DNA of 64,000 nt from Gnetum montanum (GCA_015680685.1 MNCI01023945.1:330977-394976), one strand, 5' to 3'. Shown: positions 10,801-22,850, counted from the first letter of the stretch. Numbers and translations: made by a program. The notes: generated by a model not told the origin, from the sequence alone.

Positions 10801-11990
10801 ACGTGACCTTTCCATGCCTTTAACGTTAGCAGGGCCATAGGGCAAGCTCGCGAGATAGTTGAACCCTGACATGATCGACTGGGGGTCGACCACAACTAGC
10901 ACTATAGTAGCCTTAGAAGCATCCTCATACTAGCCCAAGCATCTAGTCCAAGCCCTAGACTTAGAGGCCAGGGATGTAACCGGGGACCCTCTCGTAGAGA
11001 CGCCTGTCACCACGTCAAAGGGGAAGGTGAAAACACTAAGACTCAGCTCCCTCGTAGATACACAAACACACAAAAGCGTAGCTAAGATTCTGCAAGACAA
11101 CATCGATGTCTTCACATGGTCGTACAGCAACATGCCAAGTCTGGATCCACGGCTGATTCAACACAACATCGTCTTAGACCCACACGTGAAGGTAGTCAAG
11201 CAGAAGGCTCGCAAAGTAAATCTGAAAATCGCACTAGCTGTGAGGGATGAAATCAGCAAACTATACCAAGTAGGTTTCATCCACGCGGTTGATTATTCAA
11301 AGTGGGTGTCCAACATCATTGTGGTTTTGAAGAAAACGAGAGGAATACGGATCTATATAGACTTCTGGGACTTGAACAAGGCAACGATCAAGGAAAACTT
11401 TCCACTTCTAAGCATTGATCAGCTCACAACACCACGGCTGGCCATGATCTGCTATCCTTCATGGATGGTTTCTCTGGATACAACCAAATCCACATTAACC
11501 CAGAGCACCAGCTGTCAACAACCTTCATGACCCCATGGGGGACCTTCTGCTATACCATGATGCCCTTTGGGCTCAAGAATGCTGGAGAAACCTACCAGCA
11601 AGCCATGACTTACATTTTCAATGACCACATCCTAAAAACATCAAACGACTACGTGGATGATATAGCAGTTAAGTCCAAGAAGGCAACTAATCACCCACAT
11701 GATCTAGGGGTAGTCCTCAAATGCTGCCAAATGCACGACTTACGCCTCAATCCTAAGAAGTGCATCTTCGGGATGAAAACTAGATGCATGTTATGGTTCG
11801 TAGTATCGGAGGCCAGAATACAGGTGAGCCTTGACAAAGATAGGGCAATCGTCAACCTAATGCCTCCCACAAACCTTAAGAAGTTATGTGGTTTGCAAGG
11901 TAGAGTGCAATTCATTTGAAGGTTCATAGCGAGGTTGACTGACAGGTTACACACCCCATGCAACATCTTCTAAAGAAAGGGGTTAACTTC
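10800..11990 (+). pseudogene. RT: Element A reverse transcriptase
   Basis: RNA-directed DNA polymerase domain. From about 10930 the tract carries the N-terminal LRLSSLVDTQTH block, the finger region with RIYIDFWDLNKAT, FMDGFSGYNQI at about 11459, MMPFGLKNAGETYQ at about 11560, and the catalytic Y-V-D-D at 11650-11661, which is intact. The thumb with PPTNLKKLCGLQGR runs to about 11920. A frameshift near 11440 and a stop at 11919 break it. Upstream ends in the hairpin array; RNase H follows directly. Confidence 0.88.
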
Positions 11991-12029
11991 GAATGGACAA
12001 CCTAGTGTCAACAAGCCTTCAACAACCTG

Positions 12030-12460
12030 AAGAAGGAAGTCTCACACCTCCCAACTATGCATCCGCCACAAAGGGATAAACCCTTCTTCATCTACCTCGC
12101 CACCTCCGACACATCTATAGTAGCACTACTATGTCAGAAGCGAGACGACGGTTCTGAGATAGTAGTTTATTATCTGAGCCACGCACTAGTAGCGCACAAG
12201 GAAAAATATAACGAAGTGGAGAGGAATTGCTTGGCCTTAGTGTTCGCACTAAAAAAGTGGTGGCACTACCTGTTCTGCAATACAACCAACATCATTTGCA
12301 AAAGCAATATACTCCAGGCTATCACTAACAACTTATACGAAAGTAGCAGGATAGCCCGATGGAAGGCAATAACTACGGAGTTTGATTTACACTATGTAAG
12401 TCAATTATCGACAAAGGGTCAAGCCATAGTGACCCAACTCACAGCCTCGCCAGTTGACGA
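12030..12460 (+). pseudogene. RH: Element A RNase H (first)
   Basis: Standard Ty3/gypsy RNase H after the RT connection: PFFIYLATSDTSI, then VVYYLSHALVAHKEKYNEVERNC and LALVFALKKWWHYL. The first catalytic Asp region reads L-A-T-S-D. It is open from 12057 and continuous in frame with the second RNase H. It degrades the RNA strand during reverse transcription in live elements. Confidence 0.85.
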
Positions 12461-12529
12461 CCAGGTAACCATAGACCTCGAATTCCTGGACGAATACATT
12501 AGCAATGTCCACATCATCCTGTCGCATTT

Positions 12530-12880
12530 CGAAGTCACTTTACACTTCGACGGTGCCTCAACCATGCGAGGAGGTAGCGCCGCTGTCATAATCATGTTCC
12601 CCTCTAGGGAAATTCATCCATCCGCTTATCGATTTGCATTCCCTTGCACCAACAATGTGGTAGAATACGAGGGGCTACTCAAAGGCCTCTTAACTGCCTG
12701 AGCGCTACACATACAACACCTAGCAATCCGGGGAGATTCACAACTAGTCGTGAATCAAATCACTGAGGTCTATGCCTGCAAAGCTACGCACTTGCAACCC
12801 TACTGTGACCTAGCAAAAATCCTGCTTAAGAAATTTGCAACCATAGATGTGTAACACGTGCCACGCAACGAGAACACCGT
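12530..12880 (+). pseudogene. Element A second RNase H (Tat aRH type)
   Basis: A second RNase H fold follows the first: LHFDGASTMRGGSAAV (Asp), NNVVEYEGLLKGLL (Glu), IRGDSQLVVNQI (Asp) and PRNENTVEDTLA (last Asp). Dual RNase H with an archaeal-like second domain is established for plant Tat elements. A TGA at 12699 and a TAA near 12853 interrupt it. The homologue in F (51394-51100) and fragment E (46032-45829) have the same DGAS-TRGG and CTNN signature. Confidence 0.85.
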
Positions 12881-12977
12881 GGAAGACACCTTAGCTACCC
12901 TTGCGTTAAACATTCCCTCACATTCCTTGGCAAACTTGCCAACCTCGATTATAGAATGTGTAGAGCCTATCACTTAG

Positions 12978-14261
12978 GTGGAACACGTGGCCTCTGTCAG
13001 TGCTGCGGATACCCAGGAGTGGTATGCCAACATTAAAGCTTATCTATCGCATGGCGAACCCTTGGGTGGATTGACATCTACCCAAAGAGATGCAATCTGT
13101 AAGTGTGCATGGAAATACGTGCTCATGTGGAATGATGCCCTGTGCCGATGCTCCTACGATGGGATATTACTAGCATGTGTGGGTGGTGAACAAGCATAGA
13201 AGGTAGTTAATGAAGTACATGAGGGGTTGTGCTATGGACACATAGCACCTAGGGCTATGGTTTCCAAAATCAGATGCCTAGGGTACTACTGGCCCCACAT
13301 GGAATGTGATTGCCTATCGAAAGTCAAGACATGCGACACATGCCAGAGATACGCAAATCTCATACACGTCTCGCCTATGAACCTGCACCCAACACAAATC
13401 ACGTGGCCCTTCCAACAATGGGGATTAGACCTCATAGGGCCTATCACACCTAAGTCCTCCACAGGGCATAGCTTCATTATCACTACCACGGAGTATTTCA
13501 ACAAGTGGGTGGAAGCTATTCCCCTGAGGAAAACGACATCCCAGCAAATCTGTCATTTCATCCTCGACAACATCGTAACAAGGTTTGGGCTTCCAATGAC
13601 TATTTTGATCGACAATGGGCCACAGTTCAACAGTACAGAAACTTGAGCCTTCTGTAGCAATCTAGGCATTAAATAATCATTTTCTTCCTCTTATTATCCA
13701 CAGGCGAACAGGTAGGCGGAGGCTACAAATAAGTCCATCATCAACTTGCTGAAGTGGATGCTTAACAACAGCAAGAGGTGGTGGCACGAGCAAATCCTGT
13801 ACATCCTATGGGCCTATAGAACGACGTGCAGAACTACAACAAGTAAGACCCCTTATAGTCTTGTTTACGGATCTAAAGCTGTATTGCCTTTTGAGTTGCA
13901 AGTACCATCACTTTGGATGATCCTTGTAGATGTTTTGAGCGAAGCCTAGAACAACGAGTCGTCAACCATCGACCTCAACTCAGTGGAGGAGGAGCACGCA
14001 CAGATGCTAAGATGCATCGAGCACTACCAGAGTAAACAGTAGTAGAAGCACCATGCAGACCTGCATCGATGACCAGCGTAGAAGGAAGACCTTGTCCTCA
14101 AGGCTATCCATGAGCACGTGAGAAAATTCTCAACCAATGAGGAAGGTCCTTACGTGGTTACTAAAGCCTTCAAAAATGGAGCCTTCAAACTGGTGGACAT
14201 GGACGGCAATGAGTTCTCCAACCTGGTGAATCACTCATATCTCAAGCCGTACTACATCTGA
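12978..14261 (+). pseudogene. IN: Element A integrase
   Basis: Zinc-binding H-H-C-C region at about 13210-13360 (HEGLCYGH, then CDTCQRY), then the catalytic core with WGLDLIGPI (first Asp, about 13425), LIDNGPQF (second Asp, about 13610) and an E in the PQANR-AEATNK segment near 13715. The C-terminal part ends VNHSYLKPYYI and TGA at 14259-14261. No chromodomain is visible, as expected for Tat. Stops at 13197, 13644 and 13947, and shifts, show decay. Confidence 0.87.
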
Positions 14262-14610
14262 AGCACAATGAAAACAACAAGCACCATCTGCTACGACGAT
14301 AAACTGGCAGTCGTAGCAAGCACCATCTGCTACGACGATAAACTGGTAGTCGCACCAAGCACCGTCCGCTATGATGATAAATTGGCAGTCGCAACTGGCA
14401 ATCGCACCAAGCAACATTCACAATGAAGATAAACTAGCAACATTGAGCAACGTCCGCTACGATGTAAAACTGGCACTACACATCCGCTACAACGATAAAC
14501 TAGCATGTACAGTCTGTCGAGACCTTAAACTAGCACAGCGGTCCACTAGGACCTTAAACAAGCACACGGTCTACCAAGACCTTAAACTAGGTTCACGTTG
14601 CACCCCCGCA
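14262..14610 (+). repeat. Hairpin array after integrase, element A
   Basis: Starts right after the integrase stop. The first units read CTACGACGATAAACTGGCAG with period about 45-50 bp, then change to GTCTGTCGAGACCTTAAACTAGC, GGTCCACTAGGACCTTAAAC and GGTCTACCAAGACC with TTAAACTAG. Each has a short stem and 4-base loop ahead of the TTAAACTAG-like word. Element F holds the same kind of units at 49290-49640. Confidence 0.72.
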
Positions 14611-15605
14611 TGCACCTACGCTGAGTACGCATTAGACAAGCATGCACGATGTTGACATGTGGGTGGAACGTTGCAGCTCTGGAACATAGTTCACGATGCA
14701 CTGAGAACACGGTTTAGGAAACATGCAACGTTGCCACCCTTGGCATCATGCTCATCCTCCAAAGATGTTGTATGGCATTATATTGGCCCTCTAAACCTAC
14801 CATCGCCACGGCCCATCGCCCTGATGGTGGTTCTTGGGCTAGTTCCTGCAGCTGGAGTTCCAGTAGTATTGTGGCCCAGCCACAATATTGTTACTCTCCA
14901 GGCCCCTACCAACGCCTCGGCTTACACAATGTTTAGCTATGTGGTAGTTGATCACTTAGCTAAACTAAGAACGCATGCCCTTGACAGGGATTCCAAGGCA
15001 TCCGCACTCACAGCACCTCCCGGTGCCTTCGAGGCCAGCTCCTCCACACCGGTGCTACCAAAGCTGCTGCTAGCCTTCCTGCTTTGGACATCGTACATCA
15101 GCAAGGATTCCCAATAGCTTCAACAATGCCAGCAACCAACAAGACCTTCGCCCTGAGGGCATGGCTTGCGATACCAGCAATGCTACAACGTTGCGAAGCG
15201 AGTGCCTTGACTAGCTTAGCTACTTCAGAGTGCAAATTCCATGATGTGCGTAACACAACTTGCCATATGGAAAGCATCTATATGTAGTTTAAAATCCTTT
15301 AGGGATGTAACACAACTCATCCTGCGAAGGAAACACCTACCCTATAAGAGGTTGAAGAATAGCGCCATCCAAATATGAAAATGCAAACGAGCCTCTCAGA
15401 GCACTCAGATGAGGGACTCTGCTAAACATCATCTTTGCTCTTTGCCTTATCCTCTACAAAACCAATGCAACACTCTCAAGTGTAACCAAATGACGTCTCG
15501 ACACTCACTGAGCGACAACCTCAGCATTTCACCTACTGCGGTGTTTCGTATTCTTTGCTGACATCTATCGAGCCTGTTCTCCAGACATTGACAAAGAGGG
15601 ACCAA
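14611..15605 (+). other. 3' untranslated region and polypurine tract of element A
   Basis: No conserved protein recognised. An open frame of about 150 codons (14659-15117) has no family signature and is absent from F. The purine-rich ACAAAGAGGGACCAA directly before the 3' LTR start at 15606 is the probable polypurine tract; F has ACAAAGAGGGGCCA in the same place. Confidence 0.6.
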
Positions 15606-17257
15606 TGAAACACCTCAAAAAATGCAAGGTCATTCTCTCTTCACCAGGCCTTGCAAATCACGCAGCACCACAACAGTTCTTCAGGAGAAGAACGTTCTGA
15701 GTTCAGGCCGGCCAATTTAGAAAATTTTCTACTTTAGGTGAAAACAGGCTCTATGGGTCATCTTGCCTATCCACCTAAGTAGTGTGCCAAGTTGATAGCC
15801 TACTTAGAAATGGTGTGTGGAGTTGGCAGTAGCATTCTGGATGCACGAAACAATTTGGCAAGTTTTCTAAGTCACGAAGTCTACTATGCTATGCTATGCC
15901 TTGCTATGTAGCGTAGCGAGCTTCAGAAGATGATTGCATAACGAAGTGTTATGCTATGCTATGCCACATGACGTAGCGTAGGATGGCAACAGCTTCACAG
16001 CTAGTCCCCTTGCTCAGTTTCAAGTCCTTCAACAATGTCCCTTTCCGTCAGGAAGCGGTGGACCATGTCTGCTGCTATGCTACACTGAGCTACATGGCGT
16101 AGCGAGGCATAGCAATCTTGCGGAAGAGACAGAAGGTAGCTCAAAGGGTAGAATCAGCAAAGTTCGCAAGTCTTGCATCGCGGGAAGCAAATTTTGCAAA
16201 TCGACAAATTTTTCGTGGCTAAGGCCAGTTGCTACGCTACGCTACGTAGTGTAACATAACATAGCAAGCATGCAACACACATGTAGTGAAACGCACGACA
16301 AGGTGCTACGCTACACCAAGCATGCTATGCTACAAAGCATAGCAGGGCATGTGGGTGGTTGTGCGACATCAATGCACTTCACCTAATTGGACTATTGGCA
16401 CACGTCTCCAGACACTGATAGTGCAATTACGGCATGGCAGGCTCACAGTTACAGCATAACAAGCTCACATTACAATGGTCTTGTAGGTCCAATCGTCATA
16501 CATGGTACATGTGGCGCTAGTAAGTCAACATGGGCCTGGGGCACGTGGCATCCAAACTGTCCCTTTCACGTGTCCTTTAGTCCTATAAATACCTCGACAA
16601 ATAGCATTCAAAGGGTTCAAATTTTTCCCAACGAGTAGCTTTCAAAAAGTTTGAAGATTTTCCGAATTCTTTGACTTTTCTTCTCTCTGGCACTTAATTT
16701 CTCTTTCCGATACATTGTAACATCAAGCATTGTAAGCTTTCTGTTTGATAGTGCAAAAAGTTAGCATTTTTAGTTAGCATTTTGCTTCATCCCCTTTCTA
16801 CCACCTTGGTAGAATCCCTGCATTGTCAGCGTCCAAGGTTGCACCCAAGCACACAACCTATTTTGCTCTACACGTCCTAGTTACTCTCAGGATCTCTGCA
16901 CTCCACCATGCTATGCAACTGATTATATCCACCTTGATAGAGCAAGCTTGTAGCTTCAGAGTGGTGCATTTTTCTAACCACATTTTACTTTGTTTCCTGC
17001 TTATTATTGTGTTTTGCACTGTTTTTCTACTTTATTTACTTTCAAGCATTACTTTGCATTTTCGTTCCTATTTCAAAAATATATGTTGCAAAAGGCTATA
17101 TAGACACCGATTAAGTCCCTGTTTGATTGACCAGACCGTTCAGGGCACCCCGTATCCGCACACACCCAGCACAGCCCTCCCACGGGTATGGGGTCGAAAC
17201 TATCATGCCCATCGACCCCTCGGTGTTTTCCAACCACCGATGTTTTTAGTCGCTACA
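15606..17257 (+). repeat. Element A 3' LTR
   Basis: Collinear with the 5' LTR, TGAAACACCTC to GTCGCTACA, with the palindrome-rich U3, TATA box at 16584-16591 and conserved R/U5. It differs from the 5' copy mostly by transitions. Confidence 0.92.
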
Positions 17258-19250
17258 GAGGGGACTCATTTTAACTAGGTGATTTCCTTAGTTGCAAGCC
17301 TTAAAGAGGAGATTTTCAAGATTTGCATAGATTCCATAATAGTCCACATGCACCATGCATTTTTTGCAAGTTATTTGAAGAGGTTTGTAGAATTTTTGGT
17401 GGTGAAGAGAGGTGTATCATTGATGCACTAAGACCCATGGCAACTCTCTAGGCCTTGGATAAAGCATCTATATCCAACTGTGAGGCCTCAAAAATACACT
17501 GAAGGATATGGAAGATTCACTATCCATGATCATCAAAAACCTTGATGTTAGTCGATGTGAATCCCCAACAGCATGGGAGAGGCACCTCTTACATTTCTAG
17601 AAAAAATTAAGAGGGCCCAACAGTTACATGCTGAACCTATTGGAGCAACCAAGGCTAGCCTAAAGAGGCCCACAGAAGAAGCACCACCACTAGCAGAGCC
17701 TTCCTCCAAGCAAAAGATTGTCTTTAAGATCCCATCCTTAGACAAGGTAGTCATAGGTATACTTCAACTATGTTTTGTTTTCTTTTGGCTATGTTTTTGT
17801 TCCATGGCTATTCATGTTAACTTATCTAATGGTTTATGGTTGTAGATCAATGGTGGAACCTAGTAGCCCAAGTTGCTACTACAAAAGAAGAATAAAGGTA
17901 ATCAGAGGAGGCACATAGATATGCCAAGGAGGAAGAGCAGAGGTGTAGGGCCATGGTAAAGGAAGAATAGAGGCATGCAAAGGTGTCACTCTTACAACAA
18001 AATATAGGTCATCTTGATGCCTTGTTCAATGGATCATTAACCAGGGAGTCTATGATCAAAATCCCCAATGATGATGAAGATCATCATGAGAATGAAGTGA
18101 AGAGCATAGGTATGCTTATGTCCTACTTGTTATTGCCTATAGTATAATATTTGGTTTTAGAGTTCTTACTTATCCAACAATTTTTATGCTTATCATAGTT
18201 CCTGAGCTAGTAGTAAAGGACCTTGTACCTAAGTTTCATTTGAAACTATGGGTAGAGGTTCCATACAAGATAGAATTTATGCACGAGATCACAAAGGACA
18301 TTGTTGGTCAGTTGCAACAGGATGCACCCAAAATCAGTAAGAACTATGTTTTGATATGCCTTAGTCATTTTTCCATGAGATGTATTTTATGCTATAGCTA
18401 TATTGTATATTAAGTTTATGATTATTATCTTTTGCTATTTTTAGTGCCATTAGTCACATGGGATCCAACCTAAGACATGGAGTTCAACTCCTTGCCTAAG
18501 CTTCCTTCTGATACCACACATGTCCCCTTGAAGCTTTACGCTACTACCACCGATCTAGTAGTTTCATATGCTAAAGCTTCATGGGAGATTTAGAGGTCTA
18601 AGAAATCCATATGGGAACAAGTTATGTCTTGAAGAAGGAAAATAAAAGGCAAGCTGAGAGGATCTAGGATCTTAAGGAATGTAAACCCTTCGTGGATGTC
18701 CAAGTGGAGAAATTGAGGGCCTTATGGACTAAAGAGATCACATGGGTCTCCTACTAGTGCACTATCCATGATAAGATTACTCTTTCTTGGGAGTTGCATG
18801 AGCAACAAATGTAGATAGACTTGATCTCTCAAAAGGCACAGGATTGGAAGGATTATTTTACTTGGATCCTAGAGTGGGATAAGACATAAAGGAACCACAA
18901 GCACAAGTATAAGGTCAATTGAGATGCCCATTTGAAATGGCTGAAGAAGGAGATAATCAAATAGCAAAAGAGACAGATGTTTATTCAGGGCATTCAAGTT
19001 GAGAATGCTTTCAACCTCTTTGAAAGAGCTCTAATAATGGTTAAGTCTCCTACTTCACAAATCATCATAGCTATAGATGAGGTTGCTACAACTGCCATCT
19101 CATGGAAGCCACCATAGAACCAACATCCTCATGGAAATCAATTTAAGAAACATTGACTAGGCCAATATGATAGAAGAGTAGATCCTCAAACATTTGGACA
19201 CTTTCCTTCACCATCTTCCCCAAGAGTTTTCAGAGCCAAATTCTCCAAAG
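17258..19250 (+). pseudogene. Copy-1 cassette gene, 3' part: rest of exon 4 to exon 7
   Basis: Exon 4 resumes at the TSD (17258-17756) with KRFVEFLVV, matching RRFAEFLVV in the homologue at about 55840, then a linker ending at GTATAC. Exon 5 is 17846-18109, exon 6 18199-18336, exon 7 18445-19250; donors GTATGC, GTAAGA and GTATGA and acceptors TGTAG, CATAG and TTTAG bound them. Exon 7 has WDPT near its start, as the homologue has WDPS, and EQQM-IDLISQKAQDWKDY, the most conserved stretch. Charged heptad-like sequence suggests a coiled coil. Many stops. A final exon like 57721-57978 was not found before the LTR at 19340. Confidence 0.65.
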
Positions 19251-19339
19251 GTATGATGGCTTCTATGTTTTTCATTTAAGTTTTAGTTTTTATTATAATT
19301 TTAAGTTTCTTATTTTTCATGGTTCATGTTACAATTTTG

Positions 19340-19557
19340 GTTATGATGATTACTACCTAGTTGTGTGTTGCTATCTCATAACCATACCATATGCTTCACA
19401 AGTGTAATTATGAAGACAATGAATGACCTTAGGGCAAGGTCCACAACCTAGAAGACTAGTGCACTGAAAACTATAAAGTTCACGAAATTTGATTAGATTG
19501 TATGTGAACACTTGTGATTCATATGGTTGGGCATAGTGGGTACCTCATCACTCATCA
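19340..19557 (+). repeat. Partial 5' LTR of element D (Athila type)
   Basis: Ends ACTCATCA at 19557 followed by a primer site. About 180 bp match the sequence ending at 25118 (ACCATACC, CACAAGTGTAATT, GTGATTYATATGGTTGGG). Upstream of about 19380 similarity is lost, so the U3 half is missing or diverged. It abuts the end of copy-1. Confidence 0.6.
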
Positions 19558-19576
19558 TTAGTATCATTGTTGGGGA
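19558..19576 (+). promoter_or_regulatory. Element D primer binding site, decayed Athila type
   Basis: TTAGTATCATTGTTGGGGA follows the LTR end. It resembles the tRNA-Asp-type site used by Athila elements with CpG positions changed to TpA. Element B has TTGGCATCATTACCGTGG at the same place. Confidence 0.6.
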
Positions 19577-19730
19577 GTTTGTTTGTTAAAACATGTGTTA
19601 TTTAGGTTTAGTGAATACCATTAATATCATTGTATGAACCTCAAGTTCAATATCATTCCTAGTATACATGGAATTATAAAAGCACACTAACATTTTATTT
19701 CATATTGCAAAATATCTTCTTCTTCTCACA

Positions 19731-21950
19731 GGCACAAAGATGTCAAACCACTGATCCTATAGGAGTGCAAAGTAGTATATACTTATCCATATGAGTATGT
19801 ACTAAACTTCACCTTCATTCTACATCAAGATGACCAGTTGCGATGGTACAATATGGAGGGCAATCTTGCTCCCCAATCGATCTATACTTGGGATGTTGTT
19901 TCAAACTCTTAAGAAGGTGGACATTCTAGATCTTCATGAGGAATACATTGTGAATGGTTATGACACTTAGGACTACCATCCCATTGAAACACAATGCAAG
20001 CAAGATTAATATCAAGAGAAGCATCATGAGGCTACAAAGGGGAAACATTTCACTAATTCCTTGTTGCTACTAGATCAAGATGACAATGAGGATCCTCCCT
20101 TTGAAGGTTCTCAACATGAAGATTCTTCATCCCCTATTATTGATAATGAGGGCATGACCCTGAACTATTCATAAAACACGTTTAGAAAAAAGTGACAGTC
20201 AAGGTAGGGACTTGGGCAAACATCACAATAGCAAGGGATCTAAGGATGGTGGCCGTAATGAGTGAACATACAGATGGCAAGAACCATCATCGACTTCATC
20301 AACACAATCATGATGAGGAACCTCTGTTGGAAAATAGAAGTATGCTTAACATCATAGAGGTAGTTAGAATTCCAACCAAGCATATGAAAGATAGTCAAAT
20401 CAAGCACTTAGACATGAATAATATCCCAAGATTTGAGGGGGGATACAACTCTGATCCACAGACACATCTACAAGCTTTCCATGATGGTTGTGCCCTACGA
20501 AACATAGAAAATGAATGGCATAAACTCAAGCTCTTCCCTAAGACACGCATCAAGAAAGCTGAAAGCTAGTACCAGTCCTTGGAGCTAGAATCTATCTTCA
20601 AATGGAGTACTATGTTGGAGCTATTCAATGACAAATATCAAACATACTCTAGAGTGTCTAATTTGAGGTAGATCCAAGGATGGAAACAAGGAACACATGA
20701 ACCCTTGGATGCCGTGATGGGTAGATATTACTCACTCTTACATCGATGCCCTAGCTATGGTTATTTTCAAAGGAAACAACTTCGCCACATCATAGATGGG
20801 CTTAGAGCAAAAACTAAGAACTCTTAGGGTGTATGCCCAAGCAAGACTATTTGAACTAAGAACTCATCAGATCTAAAGGCTGATAGAGTAGGTAGCAAAA
20901 GAAGAATGTGAGTTGCAAAAAAGGAAAAGTGTGGAAGAGTATAATAGGGACCCTTCCATTAGGAAACGAGAGGTCCAATTTTGTGATGAGGAGTCATCAC
21001 TCGATGAAGTGGTGAATAGAAAAACCTTACCCATCCAAAAATCTATTTCTAATATTTCAACAAAGGTTGATAAATTATGGGACTCATTTTAAGATTACTA
21101 AATAATCCAATGAGAAAAATAGTGATCATAATTGTAGGAGGAAAAAAGAAGCTGAATGTACCTACCAAAGAGGTAAGGGCAAAGCTGCTACCATAGAGAA
21201 AGTTATGGAGAAAAACTCCAAAGATGATGTTAGTTATGAAATTTATTAATATGAACATACAAAGGGATGTTGCCTGTGATGTTAAAATTACAAGAGTCTA
21301 GGGTGTACGCATTGAATCATCAACTAGCATGTAGGCGAGCACCCAGAAAATTGCCTTATCCTCAAGGCAATCCAAGATAGTTCCTCCAAGAACAACATGC
21401 GTACTACCCAAGTGGAGCTCCACAACAACCATATGAACAATACCAATAGTGGGACCAATCACAATACTGGGAAATGCTACCACCAAGGTAGAAATATCCT
21501 TACAAGCAACCAAAGTCATATGGGTACTATGTTTAGCAACCCATCTCTCCAAGAAGTTTTGCAAGTCATGCTTCATTTCAACGTGACCATTACCCTCAAA
21601 AGTCCTACTAAACACATTTACCATCCACTTGATGGGAGAACTCATATCCATATCACGCTTCACATCTATCTGTGCATGTCCCTCTGCCCTATACCCAGTT
21701 ACCTCCTACTCTATTATTGTAGGGAAAAATCCATCCATAGTCGTAGTAATAAAATGCCACAAGGGTTGTACATTCACATATGACCTTTCAACCATGTGGT
21801 TCAAATAATCGATCTAGGAAATGACTTTTTTTCTAATCCAATAGTCCTCCTAAACCCTCACAACCTCATGTGACTAGTTACCTTGCATCTTCAACACCCT
21901 CATCCTCTACATCTAACATCTTCGAGTACCCTTGAAATCAAATGTCACCT
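19731..21950 (+). pseudogene. gag: Element D gag (Athila type)
   Basis: N-terminal FTFILHQDDQLRW at about 19800 matches antisense element C (35800). The capsid region contains HLDMNNIPRFEGGYN at about 20410, THLQAFHDG, NEWHKLKLFP and later KYQTYSRVSNL with GWKQGTHEPLD at about 20680, all matching B and C. The tail is Pro/Gln/Tyr/His rich. Several in-frame stops. Structural protein of the particle; dead here. Confidence 0.75.
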
Positions 21951-22039
21951 TAGATCTACATTGTGATGCTAACTCATGTTTTTTTATTAGATCAAGGTTG
22001 GCCATCTTCCCATGAAATGATCTAACCTAAGAAGTCCAC

Positions 22040-22400
22040 TCATTTACCTACAAATCACTAGACATGAGCCATGCAAGGCTTTTCTTAATTATAGTTCCAA
22101 TGTCAACCTCATCTCCCATGACATGTACAAAGCCTGGAACCTACCACCTCTCAAGAAGAGCAACATTCATTTGGAATTGGTAGACTAGTCAATTACTATC
22201 CCTTTGGGGTTAGTAAAGGACATTGTGATCATAGTTTGTGAGTGGTCCTATCCTTTTGATTTTCTAGTGATTAAGGTTAAGAATTGCAAAGGTGACTTTC
22301 CCATCATTATGGGAAGAGCCTGGTTAAGCACGGTTAATGCACGAATGGGCATAAGGGATCTCTCCTTGGAAATATCCAAGGAAAATGAATTTGGATAATT
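22040..22400 (+). pseudogene. pro: Element D protease
   Basis: Retropepsin-like region ending DFPIIMGRAWLST, collinear with C (33036-33488). The expected Asp site that in C reads LDLGSGVNLIS is here L-N-Y-S-S-N-V-N-L-I-S, so the catalytic Asp is Asn and activity is excluded. An adjacent intact stretch runs 22204-22398. Confidence 0.75.
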
Positions 22401-22850
22401 GGAGAAAAAGCATATTCCATGCATCGTGTACAGTGATAATAGGTGAAATTATGTGAAAAATATTTGGTCCATCAAAAGTACATACATTAAAGCATGCAAT
22501 GAGTGTGCATAAGAAATAGATATTCAATGGTGTCTATACATAGCAGCCATAAAATAGGAAGGCACCCAATGGCTGACAGTTGACTTAGAAAGCAACACAT
22601 TATGCATGGAACCAACTGAAAGCCTAACATGTGCTTATGTTGAAGGCATGGATGAACTTGAACAAGTTCATCACCAACTCTTTGATGATGAAAATGATGA
22701 TACCTATTGGGAAGAGTTGGAAATCCTTGATAACTTTAAGCAGGAGCTCTTAGAGTTGAAAAATCTACCAATTGGCATGGAGTATGCATTCTTAAACAAT
22801 GGTAAGCTAGTCATAATCAATGCCAAACTTGCTCATAAATAAAAAGAAAG
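22401..22850 (+). pseudogene. Element D protease-RT connector
   Basis: Open tract with LESNTLCMEPTESLTCAYVEG and acidic DDENDDTYWEELEIL. The same order is visible in C at 32650-33035 antisense. No catalytic domain. Confidence 0.55.

Larger units (their letters stand above)
3837..17257 (+). mobile_element. Element A: Tat-lineage Ty3/gypsy LTR retrotransposon, complete but decayed
   Basis: 13.4-kb element with 5' LTR 3837-5480 and 3' LTR 15606-17257, both TG...CA, and a 5-bp TSD with one mismatch. Order inside: leader with 120-bp repeats, gag, protease, hairpin array, reverse transcriptase, RNase H, second RNase H, integrase, second hairpin array, polypurine tract. The second RNase H and gag-pro-RT-RH-aRH-IN order are diagnostic of the plant Tat group. 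Counted by eye over the first 185 aligned bases, the LTRs differ at about one base in ten, nearly all transitions, so insertion is old. Numerous stops and shifts make it non-functional. It inserted into exon 4 of the copy-1 gene. Element F (46680-64000) is a relative. Confidence 0.92.

Noticed and set aside
14262-14610. CRISPR-like look of regularly spaced units
   Set aside because: Spacing and unit sequence are irregular, no unique equal-length spacers, and the context is a plant retrotransposon.
14659-15117. 152-codon frame in the 3' region of element A
   Set aside because: No family signature, not conserved at the equivalent place in element F; Ala/Pro/Leu-rich by composition.
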